DNA from: SZAS-79 sp964599095
GTDB lineage: Bacteria > Pseudomonadota > Gammaproteobacteria > Burkholderiales > SG8-39
Assembly (NCBI GenBank): GCA_964599095.1
Contig: CAZREB010000013.1
Span: 62,001-126,000 of the forward strand
Direction of reading: 5' to 3'
DNA: 64,000 nucleotides
A program made the position numbers and the translations under genes. This document shows, in pieces, positions 25,345-34,097 of the stretch. Each line of letters opens with the position of its first letter. Position 1 is the first letter of the stretch. The notes beneath the pieces are model-generated. The model worked only from the letters and a program-made list of their open reading frames with translations. It did no database searches and had not been told where the DNA came from.

Positions 25345-27021
25345 ATGAAGCCCGACCTGAAGACCCGCCATGGCGGAAGGATCCTCGCCGACGCTCTCGT
25401 CGGCCATGGAGTGGAACTCGCATTCGGCGTGCCGGGCGAGAGCTTCCTGCCGGTGCTCGACGGCATCTACGACGTCCGCGACAAGCTGAAGTTCGTGATC
25501 TGCAGGCAGGAGGGCGGCGCGTCGTACATGGCCGACGCGTACGGCAAGCTGACCGGCAAGCCGGGCGTGCTGTTCGTCACGCGCGGCCCGGGAGCGACCA
25601 ACGGCGCGGTCGGCGTGCATACCGCATTCCAGGATTCGACTCCGCTGGTCATGTTCATCGGCCAGGTCGGCAACGAGATGGTCGAGCGCGAGGCCTTCCA
25701 GGAGATCGACTACCGGCGCATGTACGGCCCGATGTCGAAATGGGTGGCGCAGATCGACCGCACCGAGCGGATTCCCGAATACGTGAGCCATGCCTTCCAC
25801 ACGGCAATGGCCGGCCGGCCCGGGCCGGTAGTGCTGGCGCTGCCCGAGGACATGCTGTTTTCGGAGGCGGCTGTGGCCGACGTGCCGCACTACAAGACCG
25901 TGCGCGCCGCGCCCGACCCGGCCGACATGCGCGAGATCGGCAAGCTGCTTTCGGCGGCGGAGCGCCCATTCGTGATCCTCGGCGGCAGCGGATGGAATGC
26001 CGCAGCGGTCGAAGGCATGCGCGCGTTCCTCGAGAAGAACCATCTCACGGCCGGCGCATCCTTCCGCTGCCAGGACCTGCTGGACAACCGCTCGCCCTCG
26101 TATGCGGGCCACGTCGGGATCGGCATCGACCCGAACCTCGCGCAAAGGATCAAGGAGTCCGACCTCGTACTGGTCGTCGGCGCGCGGCTGGGCGAGATGA
26201 CGAGCAGCGCCTATACGCTCTTCGACGTGCCGGTTCCGCGCCAGGCCTTGATCCACGTGCACGCCGGCGCCGAGGAACTCGGCCGCGTCTACCAGGGTGC
26301 GGTGCTCGTCAACTCGGGTTACCCGCAGTTCGTCGAAGCGCTCGGCAGCGTGCAACTCGACGGTGCGAAGTGGCGCAAGGGCACCGAGGAGGCGCGCAGG
26401 AATTACCTCGCCTACTGCGAGCCCAAGCCCCTGCCCGGCAAGCTGCAGTACGGCGAGATCGTCAAAGGCCTGCGCGAAACGCTGCCGGCGGACGCGATCA
26501 TCTGCAACGGCGCCGGCAATTTCGCCACCTGGGTGCATCGCTATTACCAGTACCGCGGCTTCCGGACGCAGCTTGCGCCGACCAACGGGTCGATGGGCTA
26601 CGGCGTGCCGGCCGCCATCGGAGCGAAGATCGCCGCGCCCGGGCGTACCGTGGTGGCATTCGCCGGCGACGGCGATTTCCTGATGAACGGCCAGGAGCTG
26701 GCCACGGCGATGCAGTACGGTGCAAACGTGATCGTGATCGTGGTGAACAACGGCATGTACGGCACGATCCGGATGCACCAGGAAAGGGAATACCCGGCAC
26801 GCGTTTCGGGCACCGAGCTGAAGAACCCGGATTTCGCCGCGCTCGCGCGCGCCTACGGCGCCTTTGGGGAGACGGTCGAAACCACGGAAGCGTTTGCGCC
26901 GGCGCTCGCACGCGCGATGGCTGCGAACAAGCCCGCGCTGATCGAATTGCGCCTCGATCCCGAAGCCATCACGCCGACCACCACCTTGTCGGCCCTTCGC
27001 TCCGCTTCGCAAAAGAAGTAA
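25345..27021 (+). CDS. Thiamine-diphosphate-dependent enzyme (acetolactate synthase-like)
   Basis: A 558-residue three-domain ThDP enzyme. The activating Glu56 is in CRQEGGASYMA, the GPGATNG loop follows, and the Mg-ThDP motif starts GDGDFLMNGQE near residue 441 and closes with NNGMYG. The layout resembles acetolactate synthase large subunits and decarboxylases of 2-oxo acids, but the isolated context, with no small subunit or ilvC nearby, argues against a role in branched-chain amino-acid synthesis. It lies 15 nt after the hydrolase. The substrate is unknown; a 2-oxo acid is the generic expectation. Confidence 0.88.
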   Translation: MKPDLKTRHGGRILADALVGHGVELAFGVPGESFLPVLDGIYDVRDKLKFVICRQEGGASYMADAYGKLTGKPGVLFVTRGPGATNGAVGVHTAFQDSTPLVMFIGQVGNEMVEREAFQEIDYRRMYGPMSKWVAQIDRTERIPEYVSHAFHTAMAGRPGPVVLALPEDMLFSEAAVADVPHYKTVRAAPDPADMREIGKLLSAAERPFVILGGSGWNAAAVEGMRAFLEKNHLTAGASFRCQDLLDNRSPSYAGHVGIGIDPNLAQRIKESDLVLVVGARLGEMTSSAYTLFDVPVPRQALIHVHAGAEELGRVYQGAVLVNSGYPQFVEALGSVQLDGAKWRKGTEEARRNYLAYCEPKPLPGKLQYGEIVKGLRETLPADAIICNGAGNFATWVHRYYQYRGFRTQLAPTNGSMGYGVPAAIGAKIAAPGRTVVAFAGDGDFLMNGQELATAMQYGANVIVIVVNNGMYGTIRMHQEREYPARVSGTELKNPDFAALARAYGAFGETVETTEAFAPALARAMAANKPALIELRLDPEAITPTTTLSALRSASQKK

Positions 27022-27036
27022 TTTGAAGGAAGGGGG

Positions 27037-27064
27037 TACGGGGGAAACCTTGGTTTCCCCTGTG
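27037..27064. terminator. Hairpin between convergent genes
   Basis: A 9-bp perfect inverted repeat (27041-27049 with 27052-27060), extended outward by wobble and A-T/C-G pairs to about 13 bp, lies between the ThDP gene and the convergent YkgJ gene. There is no long T-run on either side, so it could be a weak bidirectional terminator. A further 6-bp stem (27096-27111) overlaps the ykgJ stop. Confidence 0.45.
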
Positions 27065-27109
27065 CCGATCCTGCCCGGGGTTGTTGCCCGGACGCAGGCG
27101 CGCTAGCGC

Positions 27110-27511
27110 CTAGGTCGTGGCAACGAATTCCGCGTCGTCCTGGTGCTCGCGCTCGAACTGCAGGAACGAGTAGTAGCCGCAGTGCGGCTCCCCGGGATAG
27201 TCCCGGCACACGCCCGGACGCGCCGTGTAGATCGTGCAGCGGCGTTCTTCCGTGTCGAAGAACCGGCAGATCTTCTTGAAGTGCTCGTCCTGCTGCTGGC
27301 GCAATACCCAGCTCTTCTCGCTGCGGTCGTAGCGGAAGAATTTCCTGCGGGCCTTCTCGAAAGCCAGGTCGAAATGCTTCGCGACCCGCTCGATGTCCCG
27401 CCTGGTGACTTCGATCAGCGGGTAGCTGCAGCAGTATCCGGGACACTTGAGGCAGTCGTACTTGTTCTTCGGGGTCGAGCTCTTGATCGGGATGATTGAT
27501 TTCTTGGTCAT
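27110..27511 (-). CDS. YkgJ-family cysteine-cluster protein
   Basis: A 133-residue protein with the N-terminal metal-site motif CLKCPGYCC (C20, C23, C27, C28) followed by ICRFF and RCTIYTARPGVCRDYPGEPHC, the cysteine pattern of the YkgJ family, thought to bind zinc or an Fe-S cluster. Its function is unknown. The ATG at 27511 is preferred over one at 27550 because the conserved region then begins at the usual distance. It converges on the ThDP gene. Confidence 0.85.
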   Translation of the reverse strand: MTKKSIIPIKSSTPKNKYDCLKCPGYCCSYPLIEVTRRDIERVAKHFDLAFEKARRKFFRYDRSEKSWVLRQQQDEHFKKICRFFDTEERRCTIYTARPGVCRDYPGEPHCGYYSFLQFEREHQDDAEFVATT

Positions 27512-27635
27512 TTCGGCGATTCGAAGGGGAGGGTCCCCGGCTTGAAGCAAAAAACAGGCGCGCAGTTTAACCCGTTTCGCGCGACGCGGCGTTCAATCAT
27601 GGTGCAGCCCATCCATTTCTTCAGGGGAGTTGACC

Positions 27636-28481
27636 ATGAGAGCCATCAGGATATTCGGTGCGGCGCTGGCCATTGCCGTGTCTACGCAGTGCCTGGCCGT
27701 CGGCAGGTTGGTGGATGTTTCGATCCATGACCGCACCGAGAACCGCCGTCTCCAGGTGTACTGGCACGACGGCAAAGCCTGGGTGATAGGCAAGCCCGGC
27801 AACGAGTACCAGATCACGATCCGCAATCGCGTGCCCGACCCGGTGATGGCGGTGATGTCGGTCGACGGCGTGAACATCGTTTCCGGCGAGACCGCCCGGC
27901 CCGACCAGACCGGCTACGTGCTGGCCGCGCATCGCAGCTTCGACATCGCGGGCTGGCGCAAGAACACGGCGCAGACCGCCGCATTCTATTTCACGCAACT
28001 GCCCGACTCGTACGCGGCGCGCACCGGACGGCCGGACGATGTCGGCGTCATCGGCGTCGCCCTGTTCCGCCGCAAGCCCGCGGACCCGCCGGCCACTATC
28101 GCCCCACCGTGGGCGTCTTCGTACGAGAGCCGCCCGCAGCCGTTCAACGGGCCGATGTCCCGGAGCGAGGCGCAATCGCACGCGGACAGTGCGGCGGCCG
28201 GTTCCACGGCCCGTGCGCCGCTCTCGCGCCAGGCGGAGGAGAAGATCGGCACGGGCCACGGCCGCATCGAGGAGTCGCGCGTCAGCTACACGAATTTCGA
28301 GCGCGCGACCCAATCGCCCGTCGAGGTGGTGGCGATCTATTACGACAGCTACCGGAACCTCGTTGCCCGCGGCGTGATCCGGGACCCTGTGCCGCCGGTG
28401 ACGCCGAGGCCCTTTCCCGGATTTGTTCCGGACCCGCAGGCACGCTGGGTCCCTTATCCGCAGCCGCTGCCCTACCCGTAA
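27636..28481 (+). CDS. Secreted protein of unknown function
   Basis: A 281-residue protein with a signal peptide (MRAIRIFGAALAIAVSTQCLA). The mature N-terminal half, around RLVDVSIHDRTENRRLQVYWHDGKAWVIGKPG, is a beta-rich domain resembling a conserved hypothetical of betaproteobacteria; the C-terminal part is low-complexity and ends in a proline-rich tail. AGGGGAG at 27623-27629 supports the ATG at 27636. An ECF sigma gene begins 8 nt after it, so this may be the effector or target of that sigma unit. I do not recognise a catalytic motif. Confidence 0.75.
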   Translation: MRAIRIFGAALAIAVSTQCLAVGRLVDVSIHDRTENRRLQVYWHDGKAWVIGKPGNEYQITIRNRVPDPVMAVMSVDGVNIVSGETARPDQTGYVLAAHRSFDIAGWRKNTAQTAAFYFTQLPDSYAARTGRPDDVGVIGVALFRRKPADPPATIAPPWASSYESRPQPFNGPMSRSEAQSHADSAAAGSTARAPLSRQAEEKIGTGHGRIEESRVSYTNFERATQSPVEVVAIYYDSYRNLVARGVIRDPVPPVTPRPFPGFVPDPQARWVPYPQPLPYP

Positions 28482-28489
28482 ACTGGGGC

Positions 28490-29044
28490 ATGCCGCAGGC
28501 CGGACCGTCCGATGAACAGTTGATGCTCGCGTATCGCGGCGGGGACGCGAACGCTTTCGCCGCGCTGTACTCGCGCCACAAAGGCGGCCTGTTCCGGTTC
28601 ATGCTTCGCTCGGTGAAGGATCGGGACTCGGCCGAGGAACTGTTCCAGGAGGTCTGGATGAAGCTGATCGATGCGCGCAGCCGATACGAGCCGCAGGCGA
28701 AGTTCTCCACCTTCCTGTATACGATCGCGCACAACCGCATGATCGACCACTGGCGGCGGCGGGGACTGGAATCCGTCTCGCTCGACGAGGACGGTGCGAT
28801 CGACCCACCGGCACCTCCGTCGTCCCAGCCCGAGCGCCGCGCCGAGTTGAACCAGGCGGGCAACCGGCTGCTCGCGGCGCTGGCTGCATTGCCGGTCCTG
28901 CAGCGGGAGGCATTCCTGCTGCACGAGGAAAGCGGGCTGTCCGTGGCCGAGATCGCGTCGGCTACCGGGACGGGGCCCGAGGCAGCCAAGAGCAGGCTGC
29001 GCTATGCGATCGCCAAGCTGCGCGAGGCCCTGTCCGATGGTTGA
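28490..29044 (+). CDS. ECF-type RNA polymerase sigma factor
   Basis: A 184-residue sigma-70 family protein with only regions 2 and 4. Region 2 contains AEELFQEVWMKLI and the -10 recognition segment FSTFLYTIAHNRMIDHWRRR (about residues 48-90). Region 4 has ALAALPVLQREAFLLHEESGLSVAEIASATGTGPEAAKSRLRYA (about 130-175), its helix-turn-helix for the -35. It probably responds to an envelope signal relayed by the following membrane protein, whose start codon overlaps its end. The regulon is unknown. Confidence 0.92.
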   Translation: MPQAGPSDEQLMLAYRGGDANAFAALYSRHKGGLFRFMLRSVKDRDSAEELFQEVWMKLIDARSRYEPQAKFSTFLYTIAHNRMIDHWRRRGLESVSLDEDGAIDPPAPPSSQPERRAELNQAGNRLLAALAALPVLQREAFLLHEESGLSVAEIASATGTGPEAAKSRLRYAIAKLREALSDG

Positions 29045-29840
29045 GAAGGACGAGTCCCTGGACGCCGCGCCGGGCGCGGCCTACCGCTCGCTGCCGCGCG
29101 AAGAGCCGCCGCCGGCGCTCGACGCCGCGATCCTCGCCGCGGCGCGCAGCAGCGTGGACACGCCGGCCCCCAAACGTTGGGCGAAGCCGGTCGCCATCGC
29201 CGCCGTGCTCGTGCTTTCGGTCGGCGTGACGTTGCGTATTTCCGAGGAAAGGCCGGATGTGCAATTGCGGCCGGTCGCACCGCAGGCGACGGTACCGGGC
29301 GCCCCTCAACCATCTGCGGACGCTGTCGACCGGCCGGCGCCGCACGCTATCGCTCCTTCGCCGGAAAGGGCGCCGGCCCGGCAGGCAAAAACGCAATCGG
29401 CCGTGGCGGAGAAGCGCGACGCGGTTCAGCCGTCGGCGGAAAGCGGCGCGGAAGTCGCATCATCGCCCTCGCGTCTCGAAGACCGGGCGCCCGAGCCTGG
29501 CGAGCGCGGCCCCGTGCCGCAGAATGATCCCGCTGCGCCGGTCCCGTCGCAGAACGTATTCGTCCCGTCCCCGCGCGCCGACGTGGCGCAATCGTCTCGT
29601 GCACCATCGGCCGGCGCCACTGGCGCGCCGTCCGCGCTCGCCGAGCGGTCTGCAACGCGATCGGCCGCCCGCCTGGCGGCGCCTGCCGAAGCGCCCGAGG
29701 AGTGGCTTAAGCGAATCGTCGAGTTGCGCGCAAAGGGCCGGGACCGGGAAGCCGACGAGAGCCTGGCCGAGTTCCGCCGGCGCCATCCCGGGTTTGCAAT
29801 CCCGCCGGACCTGCTGCAGAAGATCGCATCGCCGCGCTGA
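29037..29840 (+). CDS. Membrane-anchored protein, possible anti-sigma partner
   Basis: A 267-residue protein with a short cytoplasmic N-terminus containing a CPALD-like stretch (PPPALDAAILAAARS), one membrane segment near residues 45-65 (PVAIAAVLVLSVGVTL), a long Pro/Ala/Ser-rich linker of about 140 residues, and a small C-terminal helical region (WLKRIVELRAKGRDREADESLAEF). Overlap with the sigma gene suggests an anti-sigma factor, but I do not see a zinc-binding anti-sigma motif. The linker could span the periplasm. Confidence 0.7.
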   Translation: MVEKDESLDAAPGAAYRSLPREEPPPALDAAILAAARSSVDTPAPKRWAKPVAIAAVLVLSVGVTLRISEERPDVQLRPVAPQATVPGAPQPSADAVDRPAPHAIAPSPERAPARQAKTQSAVAEKRDAVQPSAESGAEVASSPSRLEDRAPEPGERGPVPQNDPAAPVPSQNVFVPSPRADVAQSSRAPSAGATGAPSALAERSATRSAARLAAPAEAPEEWLKRIVELRAKGRDREADESLAEFRRRHPGFAIPPDLLQKIASPR

Positions 29841-29887
29841 AGGCTGCCGCTACAATCGGCCGACGAACCTCGATCCGGGAGCCACGC

Positions 29888-30835
29888 ATGAAGATCCTGA
29901 TTTCTCTGGTGCTTGTCCTCGTGGCACAGGCCGCGTCCGCCCAATGGCCGGCGCGATCGATCCGCGTGATCGTGCCTTTCCCGCCCGGGGGATCGACCGA
30001 CATCGCGACGCGACCAGTGGCCGACCGGATTACGCAGGCGCTCGGCCAGTCGGCGATTGTCGAGAACCGCTCCGGCGCAGGCGGCAACATCGGCACGGAA
30101 CTCGTGGCAAAGAGCGCGCCGGACGGCTACACGCTATTAATCGCCGCCGATTCGGTCGTGTCGAATCCGCACACGTACAAGAACCTCGGCTACCAGACGC
30201 TCAGGGATTTCGCGCCGGTGATCCAGCTTGCGCGGCAGCCCGTCGTACTTGCCGCCCATCCTTCGATGGGCGTGGCGACAGTCGCCGAACTCGTGGCGGT
30301 CGCACGGCAGAAGCCGGGCATCGGGTTCGCTACTTCGGGGGCCGGATCCCAGCAACACATGGCCGGCGAATGGTTTGCCAAGCTCGCCGGCATCCAGCTG
30401 ATCCATGTGCCCTACAAGGGTGGCGGGCAGGCGATCACCGACCTCGTCGCCGGGCAGGTGCCGCTCGGTTCGCTGGGATCGTCGCCGCTGATCCCGCATT
30501 ACAAGGCCGGCAAGCTGAAACTGCTTGCGCAAAGCACGCGTACTCGCTCGGCTGCGCTGCCGGAGGTCCCGACCTATGAGGAAGCCGGCTACAAGGGCCT
30601 GGTCATCGAGCAGTGGCTGGGCGTCATGGTGCCGGCCGGGACGCCGGCCGAAATCGTCTGGCGCCTGAATGCCGAGATCAACAAGGCGCTTGCGGAGCGC
30701 GCATTGCGGGAGCGCTATTTCCAGGCCGCCTTGGAGCCGGTGGGCGGGACGGCCGAGCAGTTCGGCAGGCTGATCCGCGAGGACTACGAGAAATATGCGC
30801 GGCTGGTGAAGGAGCTGAACATCCGGGTGGAGTGA
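29888..30835 (+). CDS. Bug-family (TctC) periplasmic solute-binding protein
   Basis: A 315-residue secreted protein of the Bug/TctC family, which binds carboxylates in the periplasm. It has a signal peptide (about 20 residues ending AASA), then WPARSIRVIVPFPPGGSTDIATRPVADRI and GAGGNIGTELVAKSAPDGYTLLIA, both diagnostic. No TctAB permease genes are nearby, as is usual for the expanded orphan Bug proteins of Burkholderiales. The ligand is unknown. It converges with the glutamate/aspartate ABC operon 26 nt away. Confidence 0.92.
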   Translation: MKILISLVLVLVAQAASAQWPARSIRVIVPFPPGGSTDIATRPVADRITQALGQSAIVENRSGAGGNIGTELVAKSAPDGYTLLIAADSVVSNPHTYKNLGYQTLRDFAPVIQLARQPVVLAAHPSMGVATVAELVAVARQKPGIGFATSGAGSQQHMAGEWFAKLAGIQLIHVPYKGGGQAITDLVAGQVPLGSLGSSPLIPHYKAGKLKLLAQSTRTRSAALPEVPTYEEAGYKGLVIEQWLGVMVPAGTPAEIVWRLNAEINKALAERALRERYFQAALEPVGGTAEQFGRLIREDYEKYARLVKELNIRVE

Positions 30836-30861
30836 TCCGCGCGGATCCCCGGGCCACTGCC

Positions 30862-31590
30862 TCAGTGATGGAGAATCTTCGAAAGGAACTGCTGGGCCCG
30901 CTCGGAGCGCGGCTTGCCGAAGAAATCGTCTTTCGAGGCGTCCTCGACGATCCTGCCCGCGTCCATGAAAATCACGCGGTGCGCGACCTTGCGGGCGAAT
31001 CCCATTTCGTGCGTTACGCACATCATCGTCATGCCCTCCTGCGCGAGTTGCACCATGACATCGAGCACCTCGTTGACCATCTCCGGGTCGAGCGCCGAGG
31101 TCGGCTCGTCGAACAGCATCGCGATCGGGTCCATCGAAAGCGCGCGCGCGATCGCCACACGCTGCTGCTGGCCGCCCGAGAGCTGACCCGGGAACTTGTC
31201 CTTCTGCGCGATCAGCCCGACGCGATCGAGGTACTTGAGGCCGCGCTCTTTCGCCTCGGCCGGGCTGCGGCCGAGCACCTTCTCCTGAGCGAGCGTCAGG
31301 TTCTGGGTGACCGTCAGGTGGGGGAAAAGCTCGAAATTCTGGAACACCATGCCGACTCGGGCGCGCAGCTTGGGCAGGTCGGTCTTCGGGTCGCCGACCG
31401 AGATCCCGTCGACGACGATGTCGCCCTTCTGGAAAGGCTCGAGCGCGTTCACGCACTTGATCAGCGTCGACTTGCCCGAGCCCGACGGGCCGCAGACCAC
31501 GATCACCTCGCCCTTCCTGACCTCGGTGCTGCAATCGGTCAGAACCTGGAAGCTGCCGTACCACTTGCTCACGTCTTTGATGGAAATCAT
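30862..31590 (-). CDS. gltL: Glutamate/aspartate ABC importer, ATP-binding subunit
   Basis: A 242-residue ATPase of polar-amino-acid ABC importers. Walker A GPSGSGKSTLIK is near residue 36, the signature LSGGQQQRVAIARAL near 136, Walker B IAMLFDEPTSALDPE near 156, and the H-loop His in MCVTHEMGFAR. Close match to the GltL/GlnQ group. It is the last gene of gltI-J-K-L and starts 13 nt after gltK. The symbol rests on the complete cassette and the GltI-like binding protein. Confidence 0.92.
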   Translation of the reverse strand: MISIKDVSKWYGSFQVLTDCSTEVRKGEVIVVCGPSGSGKSTLIKCVNALEPFQKGDIVVDGISVGDPKTDLPKLRARVGMVFQNFELFPHLTVTQNLTLAQEKVLGRSPAEAKERGLKYLDRVGLIAQKDKFPGQLSGGQQQRVAIARALSMDPIAMLFDEPTSALDPEMVNEVLDVMVQLAQEGMTMMCVTHEMGFARKVAHRVIFMDAGRIVEDASKDDFFGKPRSERAQQFLSKILHH

Positions 31591-31603
31591 GGGCCGCGGT
31601 TCC

Positions 31604-32272
31604 TTATCTTACGATGGCGATCTTGGCTTGAAGCTTCTTCACGACGCTCGACAGCGAGAAGCAGATGACGAAGTAGACGATGGCGGCGAGCAGGAACGCC
31701 TCCACCGGCCGGTTGAAGTTCTTGCCCGCGGTCTCGAAGCCCTTCAGGAGGTCGTAGGCGCCCACGGCATACACCAGCGAGGTGTCCTGGAACAGGATGA
31801 TGGTCTGGGTCAGCAGCACAGGCAGCATGTTGCGGAATGCCTGCGGGATGACGATCAGCTTCATGTTCTGGCTGTAGGTGAGCCCCAGTGCGAACCCGGC
31901 GGAGACCTGGCCGCGGGACACCGACTGGATGCCGGCCCGCATGATCTCCGAGTAGTACGCCGACTCGAATGCGGTAAAGGTGATCAGCGCCGACCACTCG
32001 GCGCCCAGCGGCCGGCCGGTGACGAACGGGATCAGCAGGAAGAACCAGAGGATCACCATCACGAGCGGGATGGAACGCATCGTGTTGACGTAAATCGTGG
32101 CCGGGTAGGACAGCCACTTGTGGCTCGACAGGCGCATCAGCGCGAGCAGGGTGCCGATGAAGATCCCGCCGACCATGGCGACCAGCGTGAGCTCGACGCT
32201 GAACACGAACCCCTTCAGCAGGAACTTGGTCACCAGGTCCCACGAGAAGAACGACAGGTCGAGGGCGCCCAT
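31604..32272 (-). CDS. gltK: Glutamate/aspartate ABC importer, permease subunit
   Basis: A 222-residue inner-membrane permease with about five helices and the EAA loop (ESAYYSEIMRAGIQSVSRGQVSAGFALGLT, near residue 97) that docks the ATPase. It pairs with GltJ to form the channel for acidic amino acids. The ATG shares one base with the gltJ stop (TGATG), consistent with stoichiometric coupling. Confidence 0.92.
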   Translation of the reverse strand: MGALDLSFFSWDLVTKFLLKGFVFSVELTLVAMVGGIFIGTLLALMRLSSHKWLSYPATIYVNTMRSIPLVMVILWFFLLIPFVTGRPLGAEWSALITFTAFESAYYSEIMRAGIQSVSRGQVSAGFALGLTYSQNMKLIVIPQAFRNMLPVLLTQTIILFQDTSLVYAVGAYDLLKGFETAGKNFNRPVEAFLLAAIVYFVICFSLSSVVKKLQAKIAIVR

Positions 32273-32982
32273 CAGTGGCCCCCGCCGATGTAGCCCGGCA
32301 CCCGCACGCGCGTTTCAACGTATGCCATGACCCGGTTGATCGTCATCGCCGTGACGATGTAGAGGCTGGTCACCGCGAGGTAAACCTCGATCCCGCGCGA
32401 GGTCTCTTCCTGCGCCTGCATCGCAAACATCGTCAGCTCGGCCACGCTGACCGCGAAGGCCACCGACGAGTTCTTGATGATGTTCATCGCCTCCGAGGTG
32501 AGCGGCGGGATGACGATGCGGAACGCCATCGGCAGCAGCACGTGGAAGTAGGTCTGCGGCAGGGTCAGGCCCATCGCGAGGCCGGCATATCGCTGCCCTT
32601 TGGAGAGTGACTGGATGCCGGCCCGGACCTGCTCGGCAACCCGGGCGGAGGTGAAGAATCCCAGCGCCAGGACCACAAGCACGAAACTCGGCAGGTTCTT
32701 CATCACCGGGATCATGGCCGGGATGACGTGGTACCAGAGGAAGATCTGCACCAGCAGCGGGATGTTGCGGAACAGTTCCACCCACGCATTCCCTATGCGC
32801 ACCAGCCAGGTATTCGGCGTCGTGCGTATCGTGCCGATCACCGAGCCGAAGACGAATGCGACGATCCATGCGCAGGCCGCGACCGCCAGCGTCCAGCCCC
32901 AGGCCGAGAACAGCCACTCGAGGTAGGTCTGGTCCCCGCCGGTGTCGCGGAGGAAGACTTCCCATTCCCAGCGAAAATTCAT
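32272..32982 (-). CDS. gltJ: Glutamate/aspartate ABC importer, permease subunit
   Basis: A 236-residue permease, related to GltK but with the N-terminal extension typical of GltJ (MNFRWEWEVFLRDTGGDQTYLEWLFSAWGW). The EAA loop (RVAEQVRAGIQSLSKGQRYAGLAMGLT) is near residue 132. The ATG at 32982 is the first residue of this conserved opening. The gene lies 128 nt after gltI, across an intrinsic terminator. Confidence 0.92.
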   Translation of the reverse strand: MNFRWEWEVFLRDTGGDQTYLEWLFSAWGWTLAVAACAWIVAFVFGSVIGTIRTTPNTWLVRIGNAWVELFRNIPLLVQIFLWYHVIPAMIPVMKNLPSFVLVVLALGFFTSARVAEQVRAGIQSLSKGQRYAGLAMGLTLPQTYFHVLLPMAFRIVIPPLTSEAMNIIKNSSVAFAVSVAELTMFAMQAQEETSRGIEVYLAVTSLYIVTAMTINRVMAYVETRVRVPGYIGGGH

Positions 32983-33047
32983 TTCTCGTTCTCTCCCCGC
33001 AGGAAGTGTAGAGCAACAATCGCGCCCGTTGTAACGCAAGGGCGCAC

Positions 33048-33076
33048 AAAAAAGGCGCGCCCGCTGGGGCGCGCCT
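33048..33076 (-). terminator. Intrinsic terminator between gltI and gltJ
   Basis: A 9-bp perfect GC-rich inverted repeat (33053-33061 with 33068-33076, six-nt loop) is followed on the minus strand by six T residues (33048-33053). It lies 34 nt after the gltI stop and before gltJ. Partial read-through would keep the binding protein more abundant than the permease genes. Confidence 0.85.
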
Positions 33077-33110
33077 CGATCGCTGCTGGTTCGTCAGCCC
33101 GTTGAAAGGG

Positions 33111-34019
33111 CTATTTCTTCGCGTAGTCTTCCATCGGCTTGTCGTTCGGGTTCGCAAACAAGCTCTTGAGCGTCGTGCCCATCGGCAGGTTGACGCTGGT
33201 GTTCTTGGGCGGGATCGGCGCCATGAACCACTTGTTGTACAGCTTTTCGAGGGCGCCGGACTTCATCATGCCGCGGATCGTGTCGTCGACCACCTTCTTC
33301 ATCGACGGGTCGTCCTTGCGGATCATGATCGCGATCGGCTCGACCGAAAGGACTTCGCCGACGATCTTGTAGTCGGCCGGGTTCTTCGAGGTGGCGATCA
33401 GGCCGGCGAGGATGTTGTCGTCCATCACGAACGCGTCGGCACGGCCGGTCTCGAGCAGCAGGAACGAGTCCGAGTGGTCTTTGCCGTAGATCTCCTTGAA
33501 GTCGATCTTGTTGGCGCGCTCGTGCTTCCTCAGCGTCTGCACCGAGGTGGTGCCCGTGGTCGTCGCCAGGTTCTTGCCGTTGAGCTGGGAAACCGAGGTG
33601 ATGCCGGAGTTCGCCTTGACGGCGGTGCGCACCTCGGTCACGAACGTGGTCAAGCCGAAAGCGACGTCTTTCTGGCGCGCTGCGTTGTTGGTGGTGGAGC
33701 CGCACTCGATGTCCACGGTGCCGTTCTGCGTGAGCGGGATGCGGTTCTGCGAGGTGACCGGCATGTAGTTGATCTTGATGTTGCCGCCGGTCATCTTCTT
33801 GATGTTGTCGATGATCGCCTGGCAGAGCTCGACGTGATAGCCGGTGAACTGGCCGGCGCCCAGCGTGTACGAGAGCGGGCCGGAGGATTCGCGCACGCCC
33901 ATCGTGATCTCGCCGGACTTCTTGACCTTGTCTATGGTCTGGGCCTGCGCGGGGACGGCGAACGCGGCGCCGACGAGGGCGGCAGCCGCGGCGGATACGA
34001 CGGTGCGACGGAACTTCAT
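33111..34019 (-). CDS. gltI: Glutamate/aspartate ABC importer, periplasmic binding protein
   Basis: A 302-residue type-3 solute-binding protein with a clear signal peptide (about 26 residues ending AVPAQA). The mature part starts TIDKVKKSGEITMGVRESSGPLSYT and contains DIECGSTTNNAARQKDVAF, matching GltI. It delivers glutamate/aspartate to GltJK. AAGGAGT sits 5 nt before the ATG, and a TTGACA-type promoter lies about 80 nt upstream. First gene of gltIJKL. Confidence 0.94.
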   Translation of the reverse strand: MKFRRTVVSAAAAALVGAAFAVPAQAQTIDKVKKSGEITMGVRESSGPLSYTLGAGQFTGYHVELCQAIIDNIKKMTGGNIKINYMPVTSQNRIPLTQNGTVDIECGSTTNNAARQKDVAFGLTTFVTEVRTAVKANSGITSVSQLNGKNLATTTGTTSVQTLRKHERANKIDFKEIYGKDHSDSFLLLETGRADAFVMDDNILAGLIATSKNPADYKIVGEVLSVEPIAIMIRKDDPSMKKVVDDTIRGMMKSGALEKLYNKWFMAPIPPKNTSVNLPMGTTLKSLFANPNDKPMEDYAKK

Positions 34020-34097
34020 AGTGACTCCTTGGTGTAGTAGGTGCCCGAAAACCGGGGCAGGCCCCTGATGCACGGGGAAATGGCTCGAAGCGCGATG

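Noticed and set aside
25345..27021. Acetolactate synthase for branched-chain amino acids (ilvB)
   Set aside because: No regulatory small subunit or ilv neighbours, and it is coupled to NIPSNAP and esterase genes; only the general ThDP fold is supported.
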